From Oehlia diaphana (Eukaryota; Glomeromycota; Glomeromycetes; Glomerales; Glomeraceae): DNA of 14,784 nt. The stretch spans positions 1-14,784 of the forward strand of contig QZLH01000659.1 of assembly GCA_003833135.1 (NCBI GenBank), read 5' to 3'. Below are positions 1-8,839 of the stretch, piece after piece. The notes under the pieces were generated by a model that saw only the letters and a list, made by a program, of their open reading frames with translations, made no database searches and had not been told where the DNA came from. Numbering within the stretch: the first letter of the stretch is position 1; every line of letters begins with the position of its first letter. Both the position numbers and the translations under genes were made by a program.

Positions 1-202
1 ATCATGGTCCTCCAATAATGCGGACAATAATGTCCTCCATGGTGAGGACCATCATGGTCCTCCAATAATGCGTGGACAATAATGTCCTCCATGATGAGGA
101 CCTATGAGGACTAACATGGTCTATTGTCCTCAATATGAGAATGATAATGTCCTTGATGGTGAGGTCCAGTATGGTCCGTTATTATGGACAATAATATCCT
201 TA
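1..202. repeat. Palindrome-rich GGTCC/GGACC minisatellite
   Basis: Two near-identical units (1-50 and 51-102) differ by a 2-nt insertion and one substitution. Diverged copies follow at about 103-167 and 168-202. The units are built from GGTCC/GGACC blocks that form internal palindromes: GTCCTC at 32-37 with GAGGAC at 44-49, GAGGACCAT at 44-52 with ATGGTCCTC at 54-62, and GGACA-ATAA-TGTCC inside each unit. A reading frame through 104-289 exists but is repeat-derived and not credible as a gene. The array starts at the window edge, so its full length is unknown. Confidence 0.85.
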
Positions 203-245
203 CTTTTAGACCAATCAGAGCCCGTGGGCTGTATATGCCCATGGG

Positions 246-293
246 TAGTTTATAAGCTAGGATCTAGTGCACAAAACTCCAGCTTATAAACTA
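246..293. repeat. 13-bp perfect inverted repeat
   Basis: TAGTTTATAAGCT at 246-258 is the exact reverse complement of AGCTTATAAACTA at 281-293, with a 22-nt spacer. Just upstream, GCCCGTGGGC and CCCATGGG at about 222-245 are also self-complementary. The pair sits between the minisatellite and the truncated Crinkler frame, so it could be an end of a small mobile element or a breakpoint scar. No target-site duplication was recognised. Confidence 0.7.
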
Positions 294-327
294 TGTCGAT
301 CATTTGGCTGGGGTGTAAAATTCGTAA

Positions 328-1149
328 AAAAGAGTTAATTTGGAAAGATACTTAAATTCACATAGTTTCTATAAAGGTATCTATAATTGCCGTGCTACAC
401 CCAAATTTGATATGCTTTCTAGAAAACAACAGAAAATATGCGAAAGTGTTTACTTAAATGGAAGCATTATATTCTCAGTTAATTGTGATAATGAATATTT
501 AGTCAAGTATGGGGTTTTTGTTATCAATGTTATTGATAATATAGAACGTCTATATTTTGCAGTACCTCTTATTGAGCGATCCTTCTTTCAACAATATTAT
601 TGGAGTGAAATGTGCGCTAGTTCTACTCCTGATTCATTATATGAATTTATTGTAAAAACTTTTACAGTTATTTGTAATGAAAGTAGTGAATTTTTAAAAT
701 ATTTACTTGGATATAGAAATGATAATATGCTTTTAGAACAAGCATGGCAAAAAGAATTGCAAAAAGAATTTTATAGGATTGGAACCCGAGCATTAGGAAA
801 TCAATATTTTCTGTCATGTGATGTGGGCTCTCATTCAGGAAGTAGCGGATTTAAAGATTTTTACATAGATGGAAAAGAATGGGCAATAAAGCTCTTAAGA
901 GAAGGTTCGGATATGGATAAATATAATAGAAGATTTGATGAGACTGGTAAATACAAAGAGATTGTAGATGTTGCAAAAGAAATAGCAATTATTGATATTC
1001 GAAGTGAATCAAAGAAAGTTCGAGATCTCAAAGAGAGATTTATATATGTATCATACTTTGACAAATATGGTGCATTTATGATAGAGTGTCTTGGCAAAGA
1101 AGCAAAAGAAATTAAAATCAAAAAAAAAGATTTAATGTTTTTATACTAA
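328..1149 (+). pseudogene. Crinkler-like C-terminal nuclease-fold domain, 5' truncated
   Basis: The frame is open from 328; the first in-frame ATG is at 412, giving 245 residues to the TAA at 1147. Nothing before 412 resembles a signal or the ubiquitin-like N-terminal header of Crinkler (CRN) proteins, so this is probably the C-terminal part of a longer gene. The C-terminal half resembles the PD-(D/E)XK-like domain of glomeromycotan CRNs as I recall it: a W..EFYR helix (W112), a GFKDFYI strand (D149), WAIKLLREG, then IIDIR (D195) and a final strand pair. Two oddities: the position usually occupied by Glu in IELL is Lys (K160), and a perfect 12-bp tandem duplication (747-758, 759-770) doubles QKE inside the active-site helix. 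Both suggest a relic or catalytically dead copy. Family call fairly firm; pseudogene status moderate. An upstream exon outside the window is possible. Confidence 0.65.
747..770 (+). repeat. 12-bp in-frame tandem duplication inside the Crinkler frame
   Basis: GCAAAAAGAATT occurs twice back to back, at 747-758 and 759-770. In the Crinkler frame this makes W-QKEL-QKEF-YR, adding four residues to the helix that holds the conserved W..EFYR motif. The frame is kept. Confidence 0.9.
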
Positions 1150-2510
1150 AATAATATTTCATATTCAATGATTTTTGGGATTTGATAATAAATCAAAATT
1201 GCTATTACTGTAAAACTTGGATATTAAAAATCTTAAATTCTGTAAGAATTTTGTTATGAAGTTAGGCTTGTATTTTATTTTTGAATGTATGCAACAGCAA
1301 AAACTAATCTGAAAATTAAGAATAAAGCTTTATATTTTTTTTAATTGAAATATAACAAGTTGTTATTTTTTTTATTGTTTATTTTTATTATTTCGTAATA
1401 AAAACACCAGACATTTTTTTTAATGAACGAGATAACCATGTAGTACAATGACTGATGAACAATATTTCTTTTTATAAAGGAATATGAGAGAATAAAATAA
1501 TGAAAAAGCGAGGTTTAGAGGAGGAATTTGCCAAGCTGTTCCTTCTCACTACTCCATACTAACTATTGCCAATGCTACTGCTATTACTTGTACCCTTTTT
1601 CATATCGGCAGATTTGTCCATCCTGAAATTATTAGGTTAAAATAAAGATTTTCTTAAACAGATCATGCTCAAAATTGTATCGTAACACTAGAAAATCAGA
1701 TGATGGGTTGTCATCTGACTAAATGACCAGCTGTCCAGCAAGGTTGCAAGGATGTGATATATGATCATAGCAGGTAAGTTAAAAACTCGTTGTCAAGCAA
1801 ACTTGACCGGCTAACATTGCCTCCATTTGTTTGATCTATTTTCTGAATTCTAGATAGTTTCTGTTTTTGATTAGGAGTAGTTGTGAACATACGTATACTG
1901 TTGGATTTGCTATATGATGATTAGAAATTTGTTGTGCAATATTGTTGTGGTTATTATGACATTTCTTTAATGGAAAGTTTGCTTTAGATTTTGTGTTTTT
2001 CACGCTTACTCTTATTAGGCAAACTTACGCTTTTAACTATCTCCCATTCATCAAATTACACTCTTCATAATAGCCATCCAACGTTTTACAACTCCTTCTC
2101 TTCGTAATAATATACTATCCCATGATAAAAGATTTATCAAAACCAACATCTTATTTTCCTCACAATAATCTATATAACAAAGAAAATTAACACATATCAA
2201 ACATTATCAATTGGTTGCGTGCATGTGTGTTATATATGTGGTGGTGTTTTGCTTTCCCATGTTCTTTCCCCTTCCTCTTCCTTCTTTCTCGTCCCCTTCC
2301 CTTTTCTTTTTCTCAACTTTTTCTCTTAAAATGACACACAAGACTACAACTATCAACATCTGTCAAGAAAGCAATAAAAAGAAAAACAAAATTATCAACT
2401 ATGTCATCACTTACAACTACAACATCTAAGCCTTGTCAAGACAAAAACACTCTACCATAAAAGTAGATTATATCAGAAAGGATCGATCACAAAGGATCAG
2501 GGATTACTAA
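1150..2510. other. Gene-poor stretch, no supported gene
   Basis: AT-rich sequence with poly-T and poly-A runs. The minus strand at 1460-1621 holds a short Met-initiated, Ser-rich frame with an early stop after about 20 codons. The plus strand at 2211-2429 gives a CT-rich frame that begins at TTG and has no recognisable domain; its top strand is strongly pyrimidine-biased from 2240 to 2330. Neither is convincing. No tRNA or other structured RNA was recognised. Confidence 0.5.
1187..1192 (+). terminator. Candidate polyadenylation signal AATAAA
   Basis: AATAAA lies 38 nt after the Crinkler stop codon, a plausible distance for a 3'-end signal. In such AT-rich DNA the hexamer is common by chance. 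Confidence 0.3.
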
Positions 2511-2813
2511 AATGAACATATCATACACAGCAGAAATCAACAAAATCTCAATGCACAACAAACATACTATGGACTCATTATAGGTGATCTAAATTACAAA
2601 CTGAAATATACGGATGACAGTGAACTTCTGAACTTGATCAACAAATTGGATGTACAGTATGTGATCAATGTTACCTTTGGCAATGGGGCAAACTGTTATT
2701 TATGTTATGGTATAAATGTATTTGTTATTTTGTTGAATAGTTTCTGTATCGCACTACAGGATTACCTCTCAATACGAACGTCAGAAACTTCGACCCCATT
2801 ATCATCATTCTGA
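2511..2813 (+). pseudogene. Possible fragment of a LINE-type endonuclease (EEP fold)
   Basis: A frame open from after the TAA at 2508 to the TGA at 2811 contains LIIGDLNYKL at about 2574-2603, followed by a hydrophobic helix with LLNLINKLDVQ. IIGDLN/IIGDFN is the strand-plus-catalytic Asp-x-Asn motif of the endonuclease/exonuclease/phosphatase family found at the N-terminus of many non-LTR retrotransposon proteins. The helix and 'TFGNGAN' that follow are in the order expected of that family. No in-frame ATG precedes the motif, and no reverse transcriptase motif was found nearby. With only one recognisable motif the call is tentative. If right, it is a short 5'-truncated scrap of a retroelement. 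Confidence 0.3.
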
Positions 2814-2959
2814 TCACCACTGCTACATTGTCTTTGAAATGCACCATTAATTGTTTATATATTGACATCTTTTCCTTGGTTTGGGATAACTTAGACAGCT
2901 TAGACAACTAGAATTTTGAACAGTGAATGCAGATTTCTTTATTCTTTTGCTTTAAAGAA

Positions 2960-3735
2960 TGTTACTAAACGTGTTCTTTGCTTCTTTTTTTTAGGAACGC
3001 CTTCCTGGACTTGGATTTTGGCTTGGGCTATTTAGATAAGTTGGAGTTAACATTCCTTTTACTTCTTTTCTTTAGAGAATGCCTTCCTAGACCCAGATTT
3101 CAGCTTAGGCTATAATGGTAAGTTTGGAAAGGGTATTTTTATTTTTTTTTATCTTTAGAAACATTATTAACATTCCTTTTGCTCTTTTCTTTAGGTGACG
3201 CCCTTCCTGGACTTGGATTTTTGCTTTGGCTATAAAAGTAAGTTGGGAAGGGTATTTTTATCTCTTTTTTGTCTTTAGGAATGTTATTAACATTCCTTTT
3301 GCTTCTATTCTTTAACATTTCTTTTGCTTCTTTTCTTTAGGGGGACGCCCTTCCTACCTGAATTTCAGTTTGGGCTATTAAAGTAAGTTAGGGGAAGGCG
3401 TTTTTTTTTTTGTCTTTTTTTGTCTTGGAAATATTAATAACATTCCTTTTGCTTCTTTTTTTTAGGGGTGTCTTTTTGAACTTTGATTTTAGCTTTGAAT
3501 TTTAAGTTTGTCAGAAAGGAATTTTGTTTTTTTTTTGAACATTATTAAGGTTCTTATTAAAAATTCCTTAAAATGACTTTTGGACTTGGTTTTAGCTTGA
3601 AATTTAATAGTAAGTTGGGATGGATGGTATGAATTACTTTTTTTTTTATTTATGAATAATATTATAAATATTTTTTAATTTTTTCTTTATAGATGCCTTA
3701 AATTATTACACAAACTTTAAACGGTAAATTAGAAA
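2960..3735 (+). repeat. Tandem array of intron/mini-exon-like units
   Basis: About seven degenerate units, period 83-145 bp. Each has a 40-43 nt G/C-richer core, roughly GACGCCCTTCCTGGACTTGG plus a GGCTATAAAA end, preceded by a pyrimidine tract ending TTCTTTAG and followed by GTAAGT. Acceptor-like AG ends fall at 2994, 3075, 3194, 3340, 3465 and 3692. Exact GTAAGT donors lie at 3118, 3238, 3383 and 3610, with decayed versions near 3034, 3506 and 3724. Between donor and acceptor there is a conserved TTATTAACATTCC, with a branch-point-like TTAAC about 40-55 nt before the AG. The units most like one another are 2-4; copies after 3470 fade into AT-rich sequence. Cores are 42-43 nt, so splicing would not keep a single frame. 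No long coding frame runs through it. It may be a minisatellite, a tandemly amplified intron fragment, or an introner-like element. Confidence 0.8.
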
Positions 3736-3820
3736 AAGGAAAAGATTTTTTATCTTAATTAAAATAATCTATAAAAATTCTATTTAAGTTTTTGTTTTAT
3801 ATAACTTTAAAAAGATTGGT

Positions 3821-3891
3821 GTTAATTTGATAATCAAAAATATTTGTAATTCAGGGTGTTATTTGATTATTAAAAAGTATTTGTAATTCAG
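3821..3891. repeat. Imperfect direct repeat of about 34 bp
   Basis: 3821-3854 and 3858-3891 are similar copies, both ending in ATTTGTAATTCAG, spaced 37 bp apart. A T-rich low-complexity stretch follows at 3899-3950. Confidence 0.7.
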
Positions 3892-4003
3892 TTCCACTCC
3901 TTTTTTTTTGCACTTTTTTTTTTATTTTTTACACTTTTTCTTATAAAAAGTTTTTGCAATTTTTATAATAAATTTAATAAAATTTATATATTTTATTATA
4001 AAT

Positions 4004-4860
4004 ATGGATTCAAGTTCTGTTGATAAGCAAAATAATCAAAATAATTAAAATACAACTCAGAAAAAAAAGGTGGGTCACAGAAAAGAAGTTGGGTATGGGA
4101 GTGGTTTGTATCCAGTGATAAAATTGCTACATGTCAAGTAGAGGTTTTTACAGGTGAAATGTGTGGTAAAAAATATCAGCATGAAAGTTCAACTGGTATT
4201 TTAATAGAGCATTTAAGCAGTAAGCATCAAATAACCAAAAAAACAATGAAGCAAAATTATGTGGTAAGAAATAAAATTATATAGATTTATTTAAATTTAG
4301 TAATTTACTAATTAATAAATTAATAAATTCTTAGCCATCAGAATCCCATGGTTTAGAAATTACACCACATAAAGAATCCTGGCAAATTGAACTTTGTAAT
4401 TTATTAATTAGTTGGATAATATTTGATACGCAACTACCAAATATTACACAGTCAAAATCTTTTCAAAAATTTATAAAAGAACTTGATCCAGCATTTGATA
4501 TTTCAAATGTTAAATTAATTAAACAAACCATTCAAAGTGCTTCCTTTAATTCAAAATTTTGTTGAAAATAATGCAATTTCAGTTAGTTTAATAACTGATA
4601 TGCAGTATGACCATCTTAATCTTAGTGATGATAATTTAAAGTGTAAGGAGATGGTACATTACTCTCATAATGGACTTGAAAATGAGGTTGATGATTATGA
4701 TTCTGCTTATGGTCTACAAGCCGTGAATGGTAAGAAGTTGATTAATGATCAAAAGGCAGCATCTCAAGCATCTATGGATAAGAATCAGCTAGCGATTAAA
4801 ATGAGAAAATATCCAAAAAAAATGACTCACAAATTAGGAGTTATCATCTACAAAAAGTAA
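4004..4860 (+). pseudogene. hAT-family transposase relic with BED zinc finger
   Basis: An ATG at 4004 starts a short leader that stops at 4046. The BED finger lies in another frame from 4045, past an A8 run. It begins RSWVWEWF, with Cys at 4132 and 4162 and His at 4210 and 4225 (C-x9-C...H-x4-H). A GTAAGA donor at 4264 and TTCTTAG ending at 4334 define a 71-nt phase-0 intron with TTACTAAT as a possible branch site. Exon 2 continues with the hAT N-terminal helical region: LLISWIIFD, then F..FI.ELDP, as in ZBED/RICESLEEPER-type transposases. The frame stops near 4560, but the next frame carries VSLITDMQ, matching the 'SLTTDxW' segment with the first catalytic Asp. After that the similarity is lost. 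The leader stop, two frameshifts and the missing catalytic/dimerisation body show a dead copy. hAT enzymes excise DNA by cut and paste; no terminal inverted repeats were identified. Confidence 0.75.
4264..4334 (+). other. Predicted intron in the hAT relic
   Basis: The donor is GTAAGA at 4264, right after codon GTG. The acceptor TTCTTAG ends at 4334. At 71 nt it fits the small-intron size of this genome type. Removing it joins the BED finger exon to the helical-domain exon in the same phase. Confidence 0.65.
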
Positions 4861-5834
4861 AAGAATTCCAAAACCTAAATTGCTTAAAAAATTTAAAAAA
4901 TGAGATCATATTGCATTGAAGGAGTGAAATAATTATCAGAGTGTTCCAAAAATAGCTTTTTTTAATCAACGTATCAATGAAAAATTTATTTTTTTTTAAC
5001 TTGCGTATGTTATGGGTAAGATAATAAATGTGTATACACCTCTTCACAGGTGTTTTGACATAAAAAAAATGAATAGGTGATCCCAATAACAGCAACTAAG
5101 TGAGTGTGATGACATAGAAATATGTGTCACTTCCACGGGCATCACTTCCTGTACAGATAACAAAGAAATTATAAAATTCAAATGAACTAAAAATATTATT
5201 ATTATTATAGAATTTGAATATTTTAAGTGCTTTATTCACTATTTATTTCTATTCTATTTTTAATTCTAACACCTGGCGGGAATTATACATGGATCTTTCA
5301 CAATAATACTGTTATTATTTAACGTCCATACATATAATACTATATAGGTTTTAATCCAAAGCTAAAAGAAAAAATCTATTAAACGTGATTTGACGGTTGA
5401 AGTACTATCACCAGTGTAACACAGTATGATGCACTTCTGCTATGGATCCATTCATACTTATTATCTTTATACTATTTTGTTATAAAGGATTTAAAATATT
5501 GTCAGGACTAGTGACGATTTTTGTATATTATTGCTTTCAGTTAATATTAAATAATGAAGAGAATTTGTTAAAATAATGGAATTATACAGATAATAACAAA
5601 TGCAATCCGTTCAATTTTAACATGACTTAAGCTATAAAAAAACCATAAATAAAAAATTTTATTGGTCTTTAAATTATTATTTTTAAAACATAAATAAATA
5701 AAGCTAAAAACCTTAGTTGAACAATTGAGAGCCAACCTAATTTCTTTATTTCCTTTATAACCAAATTTTTCTTTCCTAATAGAATGCCAACCATTATTCA
5801 AATACATAATTTATCTTTAAAGTCTTAAGAAGTT
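4861..5834. other. Intergenic region downstream of both flanking genes, no supported gene
   Basis: AT-rich, with a short ATT microsatellite at about 5196-5208. The minus-strand frame 5568-5807 begins just after the F-box stop codon, lies in its presumed 3' UTR and has no recognisable domain. TTTATT at 5745-5750 (AATAAA on the minus strand), about 85 nt past the F-box stop, is a possible polyadenylation signal. Confidence 0.4.
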
Positions 5835-7451
5835 TTATTCTTTAAATACTTCTAATATATCATTAATACTATCAATATCATTTCTTAAAATATAATAATC
5901 TAAAATTTGAATATCATATAATTTAAATTCTTTCACTATATCTTTCAGAGAAAACCAATTTTTTTTATCAGAATTTTCTGTAATAGCCAAATATTTAACT
6001 CTTTTCTTTTTCATAATATATTCCTTTATATAAGGATAAATATCTACATATTTTCCTTTATTTAAAATTAACAATTTATTAATAAAAGTATTTTGAGAAT
6101 TCTTTAAGAATATTACTAAATCATTTTCATTAATTGCAAGGCATAAATTCAAATAATCTAATTTAAAAGGAAGAATTTGTCCTAAATTGTGTAATATAAT
6201 AGAACTAAAATTATTATTATTGTCATTATTGTCAATAGTGACATCAATTACAAGACAATTAAGACTCTGTTTAATATTATCAATTAAATTGAATACTAAG
6301 TTAATATTCTGATAATTTATCCCAAGGGCTAATAATAAAAATTTAATTTTACTACAATATTTTGTAACTGATTTAAATAATTGCGATGATTGTGGTTTAT
6401 TTTCTACAAAACTTCCAAAATTTTCTAAATGACAACCAAAATGTTGTAATAGCAGATCTAATGGTTCAAATTGTGATACTCTACGCAAAATTAAAGATTT
6501 CAATTTAAATTTAAATGGTTTAGTAATATTAATAATTTGTTGAACAAATTTAGTATCTATACAAAAACAATTGATAATATGAATTGATTCTAAAACATTT
6601 AATTGATTAAATACTTCATTTAAAACAATTATATTTTTAAAATCAATATCATAAAATATGATTGTGTTTAATGTATTTAAACAATTATGATTTTTTAATG
6701 ATAATAATGATTGGTACAAAGGAAATTTATTTGATCTAAATAATATTTTTCTAAGATTTTTTTGAGAATTAATAATTTGTGATAAACTGCTTTCCATCAT
6801 TTGTTGATGTTTGTAGTCATTATAATATTGAAATGATTGACTAAGAGATGAAATTGAATTGCAATTAGAACTTAGAAATGTTAAAAATTTTGTTGAAGAT
6901 TCAGATATATTCAAAAGGTCTAATTTCAAATTTTTTATATTACCAATGAAATTTGAATTTTGTAAAATTAATTCATCAAAACTCCCTAATAAAACTTTTA
7001 AACTATATAAATTTACTTCATTTTCAATGAATATTCGAATCAATGATTTACAAATTAATTTTTTAAAGTTTGACTTTTGCAAATCATTATTAGTTTCTGA
7101 AGTTCTAATAGTTACTTCCCAATCTTCAATAGATTTACTAATTTTATTTATATCCAAATGTTTAATGAAACTAGGATATCTAAATAATGTATTTGAAGGA
7201 AATAAATCTTTATTCATTCCATATTCAATTAATTTTGTTTTATCATCATCATTTAAATTATATAAATAAATTTCAATAAAGTGATAATTTTTAGGAAATT
7301 CAATTGAAAATGGATTTTCCCATAATAATGGAATTGCTAAACTACACCATAATCTATTAACCAATATACACGAATATAGTGTTTTATAATCTTGATGAAA
7401 ATATTGTAAAATTTCATTCAATAATTCTGGTAAAATTTTTGAAAATGCCAT
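5835..7451 (-). CDS. F-box protein, 538 aa, intact
   Basis: Probable substrate adaptor of an SCF (Skp1-Cullin-F-box) ubiquitin ligase. From the chosen start the protein opens MAFSKILPELL. The F-box spans about residues 7-48: LPEL at 7-10, VNRLWC at 31-36, then IPLLWENPF. That is the arrangement of glomeromycotan F-box proteins, with the motif at the extreme N-terminus. The remaining ~490 residues are Leu/Ile/Asn/Lys-rich with irregular hydrophobic strands spaced like degenerate leucine-rich repeats, the expected target-binding part. The frame is open upstream to a further ATG at 7526, but 7451 is preferred because the extra 25 residues match nothing and the paralogue at 11200-12795 starts directly before its F-box. 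It is single-exon, with no frameshift. Near the C-terminus YIMKKKRVKYLAI is shared with the paralogue. Which proteins it targets cannot be told. Confidence 0.9.
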   Translation of the reverse strand: MAFSKILPELLNEILQYFHQDYKTLYSCILVNRLWCSLAIPLLWENPFSIEFPKNYHFIEIYLYNLNDDDKTKLIEYGMNKDLFPSNTLFRYPSFIKHLDINKISKSIEDWEVTIRTSETNNDLQKSNFKKLICKSLIRIFIENEVNLYSLKVLLGSFDELILQNSNFIGNIKNLKLDLLNISESSTKFLTFLSSNCNSISSLSQSFQYYNDYKHQQMMESSLSQIINSQKNLRKILFRSNKFPLYQSLLSLKNHNCLNTLNTIIFYDIDFKNIIVLNEVFNQLNVLESIHIINCFCIDTKFVQQIINITKPFKFKLKSLILRRVSQFEPLDLLLQHFGCHLENFGSFVENKPQSSQLFKSVTKYCSKIKFLLLALGINYQNINLVFNLIDNIKQSLNCLVIDVTIDNNDNNNNFSSIILHNLGQILPFKLDYLNLCLAINENDLVIFLKNSQNTFINKLLILNKGKYVDIYPYIKEYIMKKKRVKYLAITENSDKKNWFSLKDIVKEFKLYDIQILDYYILRNDIDSINDILEVFKE

Positions 7452-7503
7452 TACGTTAAGCGAAAAAGAAAGAAGAAATAAAGGGTTGGGTGGCAACTTC
7501 GTT

Positions 7504-7514
7504 TTGTCGCACAA
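7504..7514 (-). promoter_or_regulatory. Shared F-box upstream motif TTGTGCGACAA (copy 1)
   Basis: On the minus strand TTGTGCGACAA lies about 53 nt upstream of the F-box start, just after an AT-rich GCATAAATAC (TATA-like). An exact copy precedes the second F-box gene. The ends TTGT and ACAA are palindromic. A minus-strand CCAAT sits further upstream at 7541-7545. Confidence 0.5.
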
Positions 7515-7572
7515 GTATTTATGCAACGTTTAAATTTCTTATTGGTTCCCCATTACAGTATACAGATCCTCA

Positions 7573-7580
7573 TCACATGA
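7573..7580. promoter_or_regulatory. TCACATGA palindrome, E-box-like (copy 1)
   Basis: TCACATGA lies about 122 nt upstream of the first F-box start. Its exact reverse complement, TCATGTGA, recurs at 7816-7823, and further copies occur at 9849-9856 and 13119-13126. The CANNTG core is of the bHLH type. Function is inferred only. Confidence 0.3.
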
Positions 7581-7612
7581 TGATCATCATTTTAACGCTA
7601 CAATTTTGTGAC

Positions 7613-7637
7613 TTACGTCACCGGAATTACGTCACCG
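7613..7637. promoter_or_regulatory. Tandem CRE/bZIP-like sites (TTACGTCACCG twice)
   Basis: TTACGTCACCG occurs at 7613-7623 and 7627-7637, 14 bp apart. TTACGTCA is the reverse complement of TGACGTAA, a typical ATF/CREB-AP-1 class bZIP site. The pair lies 162-186 nt upstream of the F-box start and within the shared region before the kinase relic, so it could serve either promoter. Confidence 0.5.
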
Positions 7638-7815
7638 TGCATGTTACTTTGTGTTATTTTTATGATTATAAATATTATACACTGATTTTTTGATATTTGA
7701 GTATTATTCTTATTATATTCTAATTTACTATGTAATTAACCAATATATTCTTCAATTTGTAAAATGTGCAATTTAATAAAAAAAATCTCACTCGTATCAA
7801 TAAAAAATTTAGCCA

Positions 7816-7823
7816 TCATGTGA
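7816..7823. promoter_or_regulatory. TCATGTGA palindrome, E-box-like (copy 2)
   Basis: Reverse complement of the site at 7573, about 290 nt upstream of the kinase relic start. Confidence 0.25.
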
Positions 7824-8178
7824 TACAAAATTTGACGATTCCTTATTTATCTAAATGATTTCACAATGTGCGGCTGTTGAGCCTCCGTCAGATGTGCAGA
7901 TACATATTGTGCATGTTTTTGTATACATTGAATTCTATAATTAACTTTACGTTCATTAAATTTGTTTTAATAATTTTCATTTATTATAAAGTAAATAACT
8001 GTACTATACATATAGTTAAATTACCGTAGTTGCCATATTTAGTATTTCGCAATTGATAAGTATAGAATCATTAAAAAAGATATTCAAAAAAAATCCAAGT
8101 AATACTAGTATGGAAATTTTGAATAAAACATCCAAAGATAACCCAAGAAATTTATGGAAAGGCGTTAATTTTGATACA

Positions 8179-8276
8179 GTAAATATTAGGTAAATGCGAT
8201 TTCACTTTATAATTTATTGTTGTATAAATAATATGATTTAAATAATAAATATAATATATTTTAATCGTTTATTTAG
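8179..8276 (+). other. Predicted intron 1 of the kinase relic
   Basis: Donor CA|GTAAATATT at 8179, acceptor TTTATTTAG ending at 8276, 98 nt, phase 0. A competing GTAAAT donor at 8190 would put exon 2 out of frame, so 8179 is preferred. Confidence 0.6.
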
Positions 8277-8753
8277 ACTCATGTTACTGTTTCTACTAAT
8301 AATTCTGCTATCAAATTAGAAGAGATTGATGATAATGTAATCTTTATGAACGAAATAGAAAAAAGAAAAGAGATATATGGTTTATGTGGAGAATGTAATG
8401 AACCTGGCACAGGAGAAAAATGGTGTCAACCTTGTAATGCAAAAAGATTTGAAGAAAAATTTTAAAAATTGGACTAGTGGAAATAAAGATATTGATGAAT
8501 TAATACAACATCACAACTTAATGCTGTACATCATCTTAAATGTTTTGAGTGGATACCTTTTGAGAAATTTCAAAACGTCACTTATTATATTGTCAGAGAA
8601 GGCTTTGGTAAAATTTATTCAGCTGAATGGCCTGAAGGGATGATTGGTCGTTGGGATACTGAAAATCAAAAATGGTACCGATTTACAAGTAAAAAGGTTG
8701 CGTTAAAAAGCTTGGATAATTCTTCTGATATTAGTACAGATTTTTTAAATGAG

Positions 8754-8839
8754 GTAATTAAATAAAAAAAAATCAATTTATTGTGATATCTAAGTTGTCA
8801 TATTATTTTTATTGGACTTTTTTAAATTTAAATTACTAG
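8754..8839 (+). other. Predicted intron 2 of the kinase relic
   Basis: Donor GAG|GTAATT at 8754, acceptor ATTACTAG ending at 8839, 86 nt, phase 0. It joins DFLNE to IKSYL, the usual sequence of the alpha-C region in this kinase family. Confidence 0.7.

Larger units (their letters stand above)
7452..8109. other. Divergent intergenic/promoter region
   Basis: It separates the minus-strand F-box gene from the plus-strand kinase relic. It holds the TTGTGCGACAA motif, a minus-strand CCAAT (7541-7545), two E-box-like TCACATGA palindromes (7573 and 7816) and the paired bZIP-like sites. No gene was seen. The plus-strand frame 7490-7693 starts with TTG-type initiation inside promoter sequence and has no domain. 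Confidence 0.5.

Noticed and set aside
104..289. 61-codon plus-strand frame
   Set aside because: It lies in the minisatellite and inverted repeat and shows no protein-like pattern.
861..1121. Minus-strand frame inside the Crinkler domain
   Set aside because: Antisense shadow of the recognised domain.
1500..1621. Short frames on both strands, including a minus-strand Met-initiated Ser-rich peptide
   Set aside because: Stops after about 20 codons; too short to support.
2211..2429. 72-codon frame with Phe/Pro/Ser-rich run
   Set aside because: Begins at TTG, reflects CT-rich composition, no domain, no following exon seen.
2725..2907. 60-codon minus-strand frame
   Set aside because: Non-ATG start, no recognisable motif; a shorter ATG form remains possible but unsupported.
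4844..5095. 83-codon minus-strand frame
   Set aside because: Low-complexity Ile/Phe/Lys composition; no family resemblance.
5568..5807. 79-codon minus-strand frame just after the F-box stop
   Set aside because: The first 30 codons look somewhat coding-like, but there is no recognised family and it sits in a probable 3' UTR.
6859..7269. 136-codon plus-strand frame
   Set aside because: Antisense shadow of the F-box gene.
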